This document shows, piece after piece, positions 36,333 to 45,497 of a stretch of DNA of 64,000 nucleotides (positions are counted from its first letter, which is position 1; the number at the start of each line of letters is the position of its first letter). The position numbers and the translations under genes are program-made. Origin of the DNA: Legionella nagasakiensis (GTDB lineage: Bacteria > Pseudomonadota > Gammaproteobacteria > Legionellales > Legionellaceae); contig NZ_CAAAID010000003.1 of NCBI RefSeq assembly GCF_900639915.1, forward strand, positions 1 to 64,000. The letters run 5' to 3'. The notes below the pieces were generated by a model. The model was not told the origin of the DNA. It was given only the letters and a program-made list of their open reading frames with translations, and searched no databases.

Positions 36333-36442
36333 ATGAAAAAACACGTTGCCACCATGTTGGTCATGAGTATTATTTATTGACTACTGTAGCATCCCACGTC
36401 CGTGAGCAAAACGACAAAGGTAACATCTGCCATAGCAATTAA
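36333..36442 (+). pseudogene. Possible frameshifted small secreted peptide gene
   Basis: An ATG at 36333 opens MKKHVATMLVMSIIY and stops at 36378-36380. The next frame continues without break as LLTTVASHVREQNDKGNICHSN to a TAA at 36440-36442, which would complete a signal-peptide-like N-terminus if one base were missing. This may be chance in AT-rich DNA or the remnant of a small exported protein; no family is recognisable. Confidence 0.2.
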
Positions 36443-36474
36443 TGCTCCGCAATTTAAAAAGGTTAAAAAATTCC

Positions 36475-36509
36475 CTTAATCCCCCTTTGCAAAAGGGGAG
36501 ATCATTAAG
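36475..36509. repeat. Imperfect palindrome, MITE- or terminator-like
   Basis: The inner arms CCCCTTT (36482-36488) and AAAGGGG (36492-36498) are enclosed by CTTAAT (36475-36480) and ATTAAG (36504-36509). There is no T-run, and it lies about 80 nt upstream of pabB, so a repeat-element remnant is more likely than a terminator. Confidence 0.4.
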
Positions 36510-36587
36510 AGTTAATGCAACCTCTAAAAAAGGTGTTGGGGAACATGGACTGTTGTAAAAGGCAAATTTTAAAATTTAAGGTAAACA

Positions 36588-37916
36588 TTGAGTAATATAG
36601 CTGTCTATCCTTTGGATTATTCAGAAAATCTTATTGATCGTTACTATTCGCTTAGCCATCTTCCAGGATTTGTATTGCTGGAAAGTAGTGATGAAAACAA
36701 GGGGCGTTACGATATTATAAGTGCCTATCATTATGATGAATTTAAAATTTATCATGATACTGACATCAACTTTATTTTTAGCCAAATCCAAGAACGCCTA
36801 TCTCATATTTCTTCCATGCATGACTTTCCTTTTCAAGGAGGAGCTATTGGTTATTTTTCCTATGATTTTGGCGCAAAGCTTTTTGATATAAATTCACCCA
36901 TCCATCCGTTATTAGCCACTATGCCAATGGTTCATTTGCGCTTTTATGATTGGGCAATCTTGGCGGATCATAAGACGAAGCAAGTCCATTTAATAACAGC
37001 CAACTTAAAATCGGAAACAATCCATATCATTAAAGAAATCCGAAAGCGGTGGAGTCAATCGTCCGTTTCCAATCAATCTTGTACCTTACGGAAACCTTTT
37101 GTCCCCTTGATATCAAAAGAAAATTATCAGCAGGCATTTCAAGCCATTCATCAAGAATTAACCAGAGGCCGTGCTTATCAGGTGAATTATACACAGGCAT
37201 TTTTGGCTAGCTATTCTGGAGATCCCTGGGAAATGTATTGCCGTATTCGTAACCGAAATCCCGTGCCTTTTTCTGCATTTTTACGCTCTGAGGAAGCAGA
37301 GATTCTTAGTTTTTCACCAGAGCGATTTCTTTTGCTGAATGAAAAAACTTTACTCGCCTCACCAATTAAAGGATCAGCCAGGCGCTCACATGATATGGTC
37401 ATAGATAATCAGTGGCAAAAAGCCTTAGTTTCCTGTCCCAAAAATCAGGCGGAAAATATCATGATTGTTGACTTGCTGCGTAACGATTTAGGTAAGATTG
37501 CTGTGCCTGGTAGCGTGAAGGTCAAATCCTTATGCGAATTGCAAAGTTTTAATTCCGTACATCACTTAGTAAGTCACATTGAAGCTCAGTGCCTTGAAAA
37601 TATTCAACCATTAGAAGCATTTGCTGCTTGTTTCCCTGGCGGGTCGATCACTGGTGCTCCAAAAAGAGAAGCCATGCGTATTATTGCTGAGCATGAGCCG
37701 TTTGCACGTGGTGTTTACTGCGGAAGTATTGGCTACTTCTCACGACATGGTCGTTTTGACACAAACATTGCCATTCGTACGATAACGGCAAAAGATGGTT
37801 ATCTGTATTTGCCAGTAGGCGGTGGGATTGTCATTGATTCAACTTGCGAAGAAGAATATTTGGAGTGCTATACTAAAATTAAAGCAATTATGAATAACTT
37901 AGTAAACTATGCTTAA
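36588..37916 (+). CDS. pabB: Aminodeoxychorismate synthase component I
   Basis: Converts chorismate and ammonia to 4-amino-4-deoxychorismate for folate synthesis, with PabA as glutaminase. The 442-residue protein has the chorismate-binding core. The motif ASPIKGSARR carries the PabB-type active-site Lys (TrpE has Ala there). Downstream are NIMIVDLLRNDLGKI, GGSITGAPKREAMRII and FDTNIAIRTI. The start is TTG at 36588 with AAGG upstream; no ATG in frame fits the family start. It overlaps the Nudix gene by 8 nt, and no pabA or pabC is adjacent. Confidence 0.9.
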   Translation: MSNIAVYPLDYSENLIDRYYSLSHLPGFVLLESSDENKGRYDIISAYHYDEFKIYHDTDINFIFSQIQERLSHISSMHDFPFQGGAIGYFSYDFGAKLFDINSPIHPLLATMPMVHLRFYDWAILADHKTKQVHLITANLKSETIHIIKEIRKRWSQSSVSNQSCTLRKPFVPLISKENYQQAFQAIHQELTRGRAYQVNYTQAFLASYSGDPWEMYCRIRNRNPVPFSAFLRSEEAEILSFSPERFLLLNEKTLLASPIKGSARRSHDMVIDNQWQKALVSCPKNQAENIMIVDLLRNDLGKIAVPGSVKVKSLCELQSFNSVHHLVSHIEAQCLENIQPLEAFAACFPGGSITGAPKREAMRIIAEHEPFARGVYCGSIGYFSRHGRFDTNIAIRTITAKDGYLYLPVGGGIVIDSTCEEEYLECYTKIKAIMNNLVNYA

Positions 37917-38406
37917 AAAATCTGCTGTTGTTGTCTTACATGAACAAGCAGGCGATTCGTTGATTCTTACCAAACGCAGCCCCAATCTGCGCAATCACCC
38001 TGGAGAGTTTTGTTTTCCAGGTGGGGGATGGGAGCATGGGGATAGTGATCTGTGGTCAACCGCTTTGCGTGAACTTCATGAAGAGTTAGGCATTGCTTCT
38101 TCACGAGTAACATTTATTATGAAATTACAGCCAGAACAAACACTTATTGGAACAACCATTCATCCATGGCTTGCAACCATTTCTACCCTGCAACCCTATA
38201 GAATGAATGAACATGAGGTATCGGATGTTATTACGTTACCGATGAAAGAAGTCACTAAGATCGGCAACTATCAAGACATAGCCGTAAAACAGCAGGGTCA
38301 AATAGTCCACTGCTGCCAATTTATAGGCAGCGAACAGTTTGTTTGGGGTGCAACTGCTCGCATTATGAAACAACTATGCTACGTTAACAACGCCAATTCA
38401 CCGTAA
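37909..38406 (+). CDS. Nudix hydrolase, CoA-pyrophosphatase type
   Basis: This 165-residue protein has the Nudix box (PGGGWEHGDSDLWSTALREL, then HEELGI) preceded by the CoA-pyrophosphatase-type motif KRSPNLRNHPGEFCFPGG, suggesting cleavage of CoA or its derivatives to 3',5'-ADP and phosphopantetheine. It is translationally coupled to pabB (8-nt overlap) and its last codons overlap the convergent fadD. The substrate is inferred from the upstream LRxHxGE motif. Confidence 0.85.
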   Translation: MLKKSAVVVLHEQAGDSLILTKRSPNLRNHPGEFCFPGGGWEHGDSDLWSTALRELHEELGIASSRVTFIMKLQPEQTLIGTTIHPWLATISTLQPYRMNEHEVSDVITLPMKEVTKIGNYQDIAVKQQGQIVHCCQFIGSEQFVWGATARIMKQLCYVNNANSP

Positions 38407-40053
38407 AGCACGTCTTAAAATTTTTCCCACGTTGGATTTTGGTAGTTCTTTGTAAAATTCAATGATCTTAGGCACTTTATAGGCTGTTAAATGCTCGCGG
38501 CAATGAGTCACTATTTGTTCTTCAGTTAAAGAAGAATGTTTTTTCACAATACAGGCTTTGACTTTTTCTCCCGAGTTTTCATCCATAACACCGATGACCC
38601 CTGCTTCCAAAACATCAGGATGCATGTTGATGACCTGCTCAACTTCATTGGGATAGACATTAAAGCCAGAAACAACGATCATATCTTTTTTACGATCAAC
38701 AAGATAAACAAATCCTTTTTCGTCAATGGTTGCAATATCACCAGTACGTAAAAATCCATCAGGCCAAAATACACGCTCCGTTTCTTCTGGACGTCGCCAG
38801 TAACCCGCCATAACCTGAGGTCCTTTTACACATAATTCGCCTCGCTCTCCCACTGGAAGTTCATGACCGTCTTCATCTCGAATCGAAATATCGGTTGATG
38901 GCAAGGGTAAACCAATACTGCCATTATATTCTTCAAGATACATGGGATTAATTGTAACTGCAGGACTTGTTTCTGTCAGACCATACGCTTCAAGCACGCG
39001 TGATCTTGTTCTTTCTCGCCACTGAACGGAAACGCTTTTCTGCAAAGCCATCCCACCGGCAAGCGCCAATTTTAGTTTGGAAAAATCAATTTCATCAAAT
39101 TTTGGATGATGAAGTAAAGCGTTAAATAAAGTATTTACGCCCGTAATGGCGGTGAAACCTGTCTGTTTGATTTCTTTAATGAAATGAGGGATATCACGAG
39201 GATTGGTGATTAATATGTTTTTTGCTCCCAGTTTGAGAAAGGTCAGGCAATTTGCTGTGAGAGAAAAGACATGATAGAGAGGCAGAGCAGTAACAATAAT
39301 TTCTTGATCCCCCAATGCTAGAGGCTTTATCCAAGCAGAAGCCTGCAATACATTGGAGATCATATTTCCATGCGTTAATATCGCACCCTTAGCAATCCCA
39401 GTTGTACCCCCCGTATATTGAAGAAAAGCGATGTCTTCTTGATTAATCTCTATGGGCTGGAATGTTTTATTTTTCCCTTGTTGCAAGGCTTGATTGAAAC
39501 TGATTGCATTCGGAATATGGTATTCAGGAACCATTTTTTTTACATATTTGACAACAGCATTGACGATGAGGCGTTTTATGACCGGAAAAACATCACCGAT
39601 TTGCGTAGTGATGACATGTCGTAGGGAAGGCATTTTAGGTAGTGCTTTTTCCACTGTCTTGGCAAAATTAGCCAAAACAACGATGGCTTCGGCTTCCGAA
39701 TCATTGATTTGATGAATGAGTTCATCACTGGTATACAGCGGGTTCGTATTTACAACAATTAAGCCTGCGCGTAGGCTGGCAAAAAGTACGATAGGGTATT
39801 GCAATAAGTTAGGCATCATAATGGCGATGCGCGTCCCTTTTTGCAAGCCAATTCCCTGTAAAAAAGCAGCAAACTGCAGGGTTAATTTATCTAACTCACG
39901 AAAACTGATTTCAGTGCCCATATTCGTATAAGCAATATTTTCTTTAAATGTTTGGCAGGTTTCCTCAAACATCTGAACGATAGAAGTATAATCGTTCATG
40001 TTGATTTCGCTTGGAACAGTCTGCTGATATTGCGACAACCATAATTTCTCCAC
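38398..40053 (-). CDS. fadD: Long-chain fatty-acid--CoA ligase
   Basis: Activates fatty acids to acyl-CoA via an acyl-adenylate. The 551-residue protein has the ANL-family motifs: QYTGGTTGIAKGAILTHGN (P-loop-like, about residue 213), LEAYGLTETSPAVTINP, GFLRTGDIATIDEKGFVYLV, DRKKDMIVVSGFNVYPNEVE and a C-terminal KSNVGKILRRALR with the catalytic Lys. It probably feeds the fadI-fadJ system. The end overlaps the Nudix gene tail by 9 nt. Confidence 0.92.
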   Translation of the reverse strand: MEKLWLSQYQQTVPSEINMNDYTSIVQMFEETCQTFKENIAYTNMGTEISFRELDKLTLQFAAFLQGIGLQKGTRIAIMMPNLLQYPIVLFASLRAGLIVVNTNPLYTSDELIHQINDSEAEAIVVLANFAKTVEKALPKMPSLRHVITTQIGDVFPVIKRLIVNAVVKYVKKMVPEYHIPNAISFNQALQQGKNKTFQPIEINQEDIAFLQYTGGTTGIAKGAILTHGNMISNVLQASAWIKPLALGDQEIIVTALPLYHVFSLTANCLTFLKLGAKNILITNPRDIPHFIKEIKQTGFTAITGVNTLFNALLHHPKFDEIDFSKLKLALAGGMALQKSVSVQWRERTRSRVLEAYGLTETSPAVTINPMYLEEYNGSIGLPLPSTDISIRDEDGHELPVGERGELCVKGPQVMAGYWRRPEETERVFWPDGFLRTGDIATIDEKGFVYLVDRKKDMIVVSGFNVYPNEVEQVINMHPDVLEAGVIGVMDENSGEKVKACIVKKHSSLTEEQIVTHCREHLTAYKVPKIIEFYKELPKSNVGKILRRALR

Positions 40054-40124
40054 GTTGCTGGCCTTCTGTTATTGATTTCTGCATGTTAGTATAAACAAAA
40101 AAACTGGCGATGGATATCGCGGGC

Positions 40125-40820
40125 ATGACTGATAAAATACTGAAATCACAGGCATTTAAATTGAAAGGTAGGCTTTATACGCTCACTGTTCTGTCTATTT
40201 TAGAAACAGATAAGTTTCTTTTTTCCCAGCAATTGTCTGAAATCGTCTCACAAGCCCCCCGTTTGTTTAAACAAACTCCAATTGTATTGGACTGTTCTGC
40301 TATTGACAGTAGTCAGCTTGACTTACAAGCGTTTTGTCAATCTGCACGTGAGCACGGTTTAATTCCTGTTGCTGTGCAAGGGGGAAATGCAATGCTAGAG
40401 ACCTTAGCACAATGTCAAGGACTTGCGGTAGTAAACGCTTCTTCCAATCATGATAAGTGGCTGCCAGATTATCATCAGGAAGAAGCACCAATGACAGAAA
40501 TAATAAAAACTAAACTGATAACAACGCCAGTGCGTTCTGGACAGCAGATAGTAAGTCCTGGCGATCTGGTGATTACGGCGGCAGTTAGTCATGGAGCTGA
40601 GCTTTTGGCTGACGGCAATATTCATGTGTATGGCGCTTTGCGTGGCAGGGCGCTTGCAGGGATTAATGGCAATAAAGACGTTCGAATTTTTTGTCAGTCT
40701 TTGGAAGCCGAGCTTGTTTCTATCGCTGGATATTATCGTTTAAGCGATGCGATGGAACCTATCGCTAAAGCATGTCAAGTTTACCTTCAGGATGATCATA
40801 TTCAAATTGAAGCATTATGA
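40125..40820 (+). CDS. minC: Septum site-determining protein MinC
   Basis: FtsZ-ring inhibitor positioned by MinD. The N-domain begins AFKLKGRLYTLTVLSILETD, and the C-terminal beta-helix domain contains VRSGQQIVSPGDLVITAAVS, GAELLADGNIHVYGALRGRA and NKDVRIFCQSLEAELVSIAG, all diagnostic. The ATG at 40125 gives an N-terminus close to family length; 40110 is an alternative. minD and minE are not adjacent; the downstream gene is lpxH, overlapping by ATGA. Confidence 0.92.
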   Translation: MTDKILKSQAFKLKGRLYTLTVLSILETDKFLFSQQLSEIVSQAPRLFKQTPIVLDCSAIDSSQLDLQAFCQSAREHGLIPVAVQGGNAMLETLAQCQGLAVVNASSNHDKWLPDYHQEEAPMTEIIKTKLITTPVRSGQQIVSPGDLVITAAVSHGAELLADGNIHVYGALRGRALAGINGNKDVRIFCQSLEAELVSIAGYYRLSDAMEPIAKACQVYLQDDHIQIEAL

Positions 40821-41545
40821 TTACCGCTGTTTTTATATCCGATCTTCATTTGCATCCTAATGAAAAAAAGATAACGAAACGATTTACTGATTTTATTGAG
40901 TGGGCTGCAAAAAATACTCACGCTCTTTATATATTGGGTGATTTTTTTCATGTATGGGCCGGTGACGATGCTTTAGATGATTGGAGTGCATCCATTGCTG
41001 AACGCCTGGCTTGGTTGGCGTCTCAAGGCGTTGCAATTTATTTCATGCATGGCAATCGGGATTTTTTGCTGGGAGAACGGTTTGCACGTCTTGCAAAAAT
41101 ACAATTACTTCCTGAGCCCACTATTATTAAATTAGGCTCCGAACGCGTATTATTAGTTCATGGTGACCGTTATTGTCTAAACGACGTTCTTCATCAATGG
41201 TTGCGGCGCATTACTCGTAATCGTATTTTCCCCCAATTATTTTTACGTATTCCTTATCGCATCCGAAACAAAATTGTTAACAAAGTTCGTGCACACAGCC
41301 AGGCTGGGCGTTACCGGCCTCAGTCACAGTATGACATTGTTTCCACGGCTATGTTAGAGCATATGGAAAAATCCAACGTTCATCTCGTGATTCATGGGCA
41401 TATACACAAACCTGGTCTGACTAATTATGAATATCATGGTCAATCATACAGCCAGTTTGTATTAAGTGATTGGGATGACAAACCACTGCTGATGTGCTAT
41501 GATAATTCAAATGGTTTTTATTTTGACCTTTTCTCGGGGGAATAG
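40817..41545 (+). CDS. lpxH: UDP-2,3-diacylglucosamine diphosphatase
   Basis: Calcineurin-like phosphoesterase of lipid A synthesis that hydrolyses UDP-2,3-diacylglucosamine to lipid X. Metal-binding motifs are intact: FISDLHLHP, LGDFFHVWAGDD, MHGNRDFLLGERF, LVHGDRYC and VIHGHIHKPG. Length 242 residues. Its ATG overlaps the minC stop, linking division and lipid A genes in one unit; an unknown protein gene starts 5 nt downstream. Confidence 0.94.
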   Translation: MITAVFISDLHLHPNEKKITKRFTDFIEWAAKNTHALYILGDFFHVWAGDDALDDWSASIAERLAWLASQGVAIYFMHGNRDFLLGERFARLAKIQLLPEPTIIKLGSERVLLVHGDRYCLNDVLHQWLRRITRNRIFPQLFLRIPYRIRNKIVNKVRAHSQAGRYRPQSQYDIVSTAMLEHMEKSNVHLVIHGHIHKPGLTNYEYHGQSYSQFVLSDWDDKPLLMCYDNSNGFYFDLFSGE

Positions 41546-41550
41546 CCAAC

Positions 41551-42105
41551 ATGTCAGGTGATGCAGATAGAAGAAGAGTAGATGCAGCAAAAGCCAGAGA
41601 GGCGAATGAGATTTTACGATTGCTGCGCGCAAAAATGGAAGAAAATGCCAAAGATGCCTTGCGGGAATCTCAAATCGGTGCTGCCGAAAGAACCGCGCGC
41701 CGCGAGAAAAAAACCGCTAATGCAGATCAATTGTGGGATGAGGTGGATAAAACTGCCAACAGTTTAGTGAAGCAAGGTAATGCTGGTTATGATAGTTGGG
41801 TTTCAGCAATGGCTCGCATTATAGAGAATTGTCGTTTGTTGGGTGAGGCGATTAACAAATCGGATCCAATGGGAAAAATATTCCTTACAGCACACAATAA
41901 ATTAAGTGAAATTCTAAGTGCGGTTAAATATCAGAACGCAGTGAAGGCCGCCCAAGAGTACACACCACAAGATAGTGCTAGATTGCAAGATAGTGCTGAA
42001 TTGTACGAAAAAGCAAGAGAGTTTAAGATAGATTTAAACAAAGTAAGAAGAGAAATCGCTGCAGAAGAGGATGCACCAGCGCCGCCGCCCTCTCTAACGC
42101 GATAA
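41551..42105 (+). CDS. Uncharacterised helical protein, effector candidate
   Basis: I do not recognise this 184-residue protein. It is hydrophilic and mostly helical, with an N-terminal charged coil (RRRVDAAKAREANEILRLLR) and a C-terminal tail EIAAEEDAPAPPPSLTR containing a Glu-rich block of the kind found near the end of many Dot/Icm substrates. It starts 5 nt after the lpxH stop and may be read with it, which argues for a housekeeping role instead. No signal peptide or membrane segment. Confidence 0.6.
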   Translation: MSGDADRRRVDAAKAREANEILRLLRAKMEENAKDALRESQIGAAERTARREKKTANADQLWDEVDKTANSLVKQGNAGYDSWVSAMARIIENCRLLGEAINKSDPMGKIFLTAHNKLSEILSAVKYQNAVKAAQEYTPQDSARLQDSAELYEKAREFKIDLNKVRREIAAEEDAPAPPPSLTR

Positions 42106-42134
42106 AGGATAATTGAATCTTTATAATTGCGTCT

Positions 42135-42764
42135 CTATGATGCTTCTAAGGGTATACCGCTATGAAAGCGAAATATCCCATCCCGCGAGCAAATTAATTC
42201 ATTTTCAAGTGTAATAAATTGCTCAAGGCGCGTCTCGATGTTTTTTCCATAGAAATTTGCCAAGCGCAGATAATCTTGAAAATGACGCGCTTCGGATTTG
42301 ACGAGGGACGCGTAAAACTTGGCGAGTGATCGATCTTCCAGCATAGGCACTAAGGCGCTAAATCGCTCGCAAGAGCGTGCTTCAATGATGGCTCCAATAA
42401 TTAATTGATCGCATAGGCGTGAATTCGTACACTGAATTGTTACTTTTTTGTGTAGTCTTTGTGCATAAGCAGAAGGCTGCAGCGCTCTATAGGCAATCTT
42501 TCGTTCTTTTAAAAGGGTCATGACCTTTTCAAAATGCAACAATTCTTCCCGGGCAAGTGGAGACATGACAGTCACCAGCTCACGCTTCTCTGGGTATTTG
42601 CTAATAAGATTAATGGCTGTTGCCGCTGCTTTTCTCTCGCAATGGGCGTGATCAATCAATAACAAGGGCAATTGGATCATTGCTTGTTTCAGCCATTCAG
42701 TAGGTGTTGGAGTTTTCAGAAACTGAATAAGAATTTGAATGTCAGGAACTTCTGGCTTTACCAT
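42135..42764 (-). CDS. miaE: tRNA 2-methylthio-N6-isopentenyladenosine hydroxylase
   Basis: Di-iron enzyme that hydroxylates the isopentenyl group of ms2i6A37 in tRNA. The ferritin-like four-helix bundle supplies ligands visible as DHAHCERKAAATAINLI, REELLHFEKVM (ExxH), IIEARSCERF and KSEARHFQDYL (ExxxH). Length 210 residues from the ATG at 42764; a GTG four codons earlier is possible. Divergent from the next gene by 54 nt. Confidence 0.9.
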   Translation of the reverse strand: MVKPEVPDIQILIQFLKTPTPTEWLKQAMIQLPLLLIDHAHCERKAAATAINLISKYPEKRELVTVMSPLAREELLHFEKVMTLLKERKIAYRALQPSAYAQRLHKKVTIQCTNSRLCDQLIIGAIIEARSCERFSALVPMLEDRSLAKFYASLVKSEARHFQDYLRLANFYGKNIETRLEQFITLENELICSRDGIFRFHSGIPLEAS

Positions 42765-42818
42765 AAACGAATACACTATACTTTGAAAAATATAATTATA
42801 CGTGTCTTAAGATAAATT

Positions 42819-43703
42819 ATGAATGAAGAAATAAAAGAGCCTGATCTGTCTTTATGGTTTTCAACGTATGGCTTACTGACTGCCGAACGAATTCTTGAGA
42901 GATTTAAAATTCGTCTTGTGCAAGATGAACTAATCAGTGCCGTTAAAAATCCCCGTAGCATTTATTTTCAGCTGTTGCGTGTGCCATTAAAAAACATTTT
43001 CAATGGCATTATTCTGCAGCAAGCCCGTGATTATCAAGGATATGCTCAGAAAATATTTATTGATTATCTGATGTCAGGGCAAGCCGATAAACCGCCGGAA
43101 TCTCCTGGTGCAAGCATTCGTGAAGACATGGAAACCGAACGGAAGAATCTTGTAGAAGTGGGAGAGGCATTTAGTGAACAAGAAGCGGCGCATTTAAAAT
43201 TAATTTCTGAAAGTCAGGCAAGTCTTATCAAGCTTGCTCGGGAGTTGCAAAAGATTTTAGAAACTGCCTCACAAAAGATTGCTCGCGTTTTGCAAAGTCA
43301 TAACCTTGCTAAATCCCAGGATACTATTCAACAAGCTATTCGCTCTGCCACCATTCGTTACGATAAGGAAGAGGATGAAATATTCAGCAAAACTTCCTCA
43401 TTTTGGTCTATTATGGAAAAAGAATTGAATCTGACTTTTAATGATGAATTGCGAGATCAGGCGACCAGCGTATTAAATGAATTTAGAAATGCAAGAAGCC
43501 AGATTGATGAAATTCTTGAAACTTATCTTAATCGAACGGATGAAATGACCATGGCACTTCGTGACTATCGGAGTCAATTCTATAAGCAAATTCTTCGGGC
43601 ATCTGAGCTGGTTCAATTATTGCCCGATTATCATCCGGATGAAGGACGTAGAACAGAAAATCTTGAGTCTCTTGATTTTGATGCAAACATTGGTGAAAGA
43701 TGA
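42819..43703 (+). CDS. Uncharacterised coiled-coil protein
   Basis: This 294-residue soluble protein is predominantly helical. It has coiled-coil-like stretches at about 110-160 (SEQEAAHLKLISESQASLIK, LARELQKILETASQK) and 190-270. No signal peptide, membrane segment or known motif. It sits between miaE and ndk with its own upstream region. It could be a lineage-specific cytosolic protein or a secreted effector; the acidic tail DEGRRTENLESLDFDANIGER is compatible with a Dot/Icm signal but not decisive. Confidence 0.6.
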   Translation: MNEEIKEPDLSLWFSTYGLLTAERILERFKIRLVQDELISAVKNPRSIYFQLLRVPLKNIFNGIILQQARDYQGYAQKIFIDYLMSGQADKPPESPGASIREDMETERKNLVEVGEAFSEQEAAHLKLISESQASLIKLARELQKILETASQKIARVLQSHNLAKSQDTIQQAIRSATIRYDKEEDEIFSKTSSFWSIMEKELNLTFNDELRDQATSVLNEFRNARSQIDEILETYLNRTDEMTMALRDYRSQFYKQILRASELVQLLPDYHPDEGRRTENLESLDFDANIGER

Positions 43704-43734
43704 TGAGCTGTTGATTAAACTTATTCTAAAATAC

Positions 43735-43765
43735 TTGGCCAGTTTGGACTCTATTCGTGTATAAT
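43735..43765 (+). promoter_or_regulatory. Predicted sigma-70 promoter of ndk
   Basis: TATAAT at 43760-43765 is a perfect -10 box preceded by GTG, with TTGGCC (43735-43740) as a -35 at a 19-nt spacing. It lies 33 nt upstream of the ndk ATG. Confidence 0.55.
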
Positions 43766-43798
43766 GCCTGCTTTTTAAATTATTAACGGGAGTCTACG

Positions 43799-44221
43799 AT
43801 GGAGTTAACCTTGTCTATTATTAAACCTGATGCCGTTGCAAAATCGGTTATCGGTCAGATTTATGCTCGGTTTGAGCAAGCTGGATTAAATATCGTTGCC
43901 GCAAAAATGTTGCATTTATCCAAAGAACAAGCAGAACGTTTTTATGCTATTCATAAAGATCGACCTTTTTTTAATGAATTAGTTTCTTTCATGACCTCAG
44001 GTCCCGTCATGATCCAAGTTCTGGAAGGTAAAAATGCCGTTGCCAAACATCGTGACATTATGGGGGCCACAAATCCCAAAGAAGCCGCCCCAGGCACCAT
44101 TCGTGCGGATTTTGCTGAAAGCATCGACGCAAACGCTGTTCATGGTTCAGATAGTCATGAAACAGCCGCTCAGGAAATAGCCTTTTTCTTTGAGCCACAT
44201 GAAATATATAACCGGTCATAA
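43799..44221 (+). CDS. ndk: Nucleoside diphosphate kinase
   Basis: Transfers the gamma-phosphate between nucleoside triphosphates through a phospho-His intermediate. The 140-residue protein begins [20 protein letters not shown] and carries the active-site His in [20 protein letters not shown]. Full length with no changes. CGGGAG lies 9 nt before the ATG. rlmN follows after 21 nt. Confidence 0.97.
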   Translation: MELTLSIIKPDAVAKSVIGQIYARFEQAGLNIVAAKMLHLSKEQAERFYAIHKDRPFFNELVSFMTSGPVMIQVLEGKNAVAKHRDIMGATNPKEAAPGTIRADFAESIDANAVHGSDSHETAAQEIAFFFEPHEIYNRS

Positions 44222-44242
44222 AATTTATAGTTAAGGTAAGCA

Positions 44243-45352
44243 ATGAGTGGGAAAATTAACCTTCTGAATTACAACCACCAGCAGATGCGGCAATTTATAA
44301 GCGATTGTGGTGAAAAACCTTATCGCGCCCAACAGTTAATGCAGTGGATCCATCAGGTAGGATACTACGATTTTTCTCAAATGAGCAATTTAAGCAAAGC
44401 GTTTCGCGAGAGACTTGAGCAAATTGCCGAAATTCGCTTGCCTGAGATTGTAAGTTGTCAAAAATCCAAAGATGGTACACATAAATGGTTGCTTAAGCTT
44501 GATTGTGGCAATTGTATAGAAACTGTTTTTATACCAGAAACGAGTCGAGGGACTTTATGTGTATCATCCCAAGTAGGATGTGGTTTAAATTGCAGTTTTT
44601 GCTCCACTGCAAAACAAGGTTTTAATCGAAATCTAACGACTGCAGAAATTATTGGTCAAGTATGGGTGGCCGTGCGCGAATTATCCCAACAACAGGGCAT
44701 ACATGATAAAAAAATAACAAATGTTGTAATGATGGGTATGGGTGAACCGTTGCTAAATTTTGAAAATGTTGTGGCCGCAATGGATATCATGATGGATGAT
44801 TTTGCTTATGGATTATCCAAGCGGCGTGTTACCTTAAGTACTTCTGGTGTTCTTCCTGCCATGGAGGAATTAAGAAAACGTAGTCCAGTGTCTCTAGCCG
44901 TCTCATTACATGCTCCGAATGATGAGTTACGCAATCAATTAGTTCCTATTAACAAAAAATATCCTCTTGAGCAATTAATCGCTCTATGCAAGCGTTATTT
45001 TCAAAATGAACCAAAGCGTAAAGTCACTTTTGAATACGTGATGCTTAAGGGAGTCAATGATCAACCAGAACATGCAGCTCAATTAATTAAATTGTTGCAT
45101 AATGTTCCCTCTAAAATTAATTTGATTCCATTTAATCCTTTTCCCTTAACACAATATGAGCGTTCGTCGCAAAAATCCATTGACGCCTTTCGTGATTTAT
45201 TAACTGCGAAAGGAATTAATACCATTACGCGCAAAACTCGAGGCGAGGATATCGATGCAGCTTGTGGACAATTAGCGGGTTCAGTAAAAGATAAAACCAG
45301 TCGCTCGCAGCGCTGGCAAAAATTGCATTTTAAACCGATAGAAACAAATTAA
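44243..45352 (+). CDS. rlmN: Dual-specificity 23S rRNA/tRNA adenine-C2 methyltransferase RlmN
   Basis: Radical-SAM enzyme methylating A2503 of 23S rRNA and A37 of some tRNAs. The cluster motif CxxxCxxC is in [20 protein letters not shown]. Further blocks are [47 protein letters not shown] and the C-terminal [18 protein letters not shown] with the methyl-carrying Cys. Length 369 residues. Head of the cluster leading to pilW-rodZ-hisS-yfgM-bamB-der. Confidence 0.96.
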   Translation: MSGKINLLNYNHQQMRQFISDCGEKPYRAQQLMQWIHQVGYYDFSQMSNLSKAFRERLEQIAEIRLPEIVSCQKSKDGTHKWLLKLDCGNCIETVFIPETSRGTLCVSSQVGCGLNCSFCSTAKQGFNRNLTTAEIIGQVWVAVRELSQQQGIHDKKITNVVMMGMGEPLLNFENVVAAMDIMMDDFAYGLSKRRVTLSTSGVLPAMEELRKRSPVSLAVSLHAPNDELRNQLVPINKKYPLEQLIALCKRYFQNEPKRKVTFEYVMLKGVNDQPEHAAQLIKLLHNVPSKINLIPFNPFPLTQYERSSQKSIDAFRDLLTAKGINTITRKTRGEDIDAACGQLAGSVKDKTSRSQRWQKLHFKPIETN

Positions 45353-45497
45353 GAGCACTGTGGAACATTAATGCCAAATAAGACATTCTGAGCAATATCT
45401 ATACTTATTTAAACGATTTGGCCATAAATTCATTTGTGGCGTCTTATATTCACAGTTATAATGTCCATCCAATTCATAGACGCTTAGAGAGCAAATA

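Larger units (their letters stand above)
36037..36587. other. 551-nt intergenic region with degenerate sequence
   Basis: This gap must hold the leftward pdhA promoter and the rightward pabB promoter, but no convincing hexamer pair stands out. It contains a GAGAGAT tandem at about 36313-36330, a small broken reading frame at 36333-36442 and a palindromic element at 36475-36509, listed separately. No RNA gene was recognised. Confidence 0.5.
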
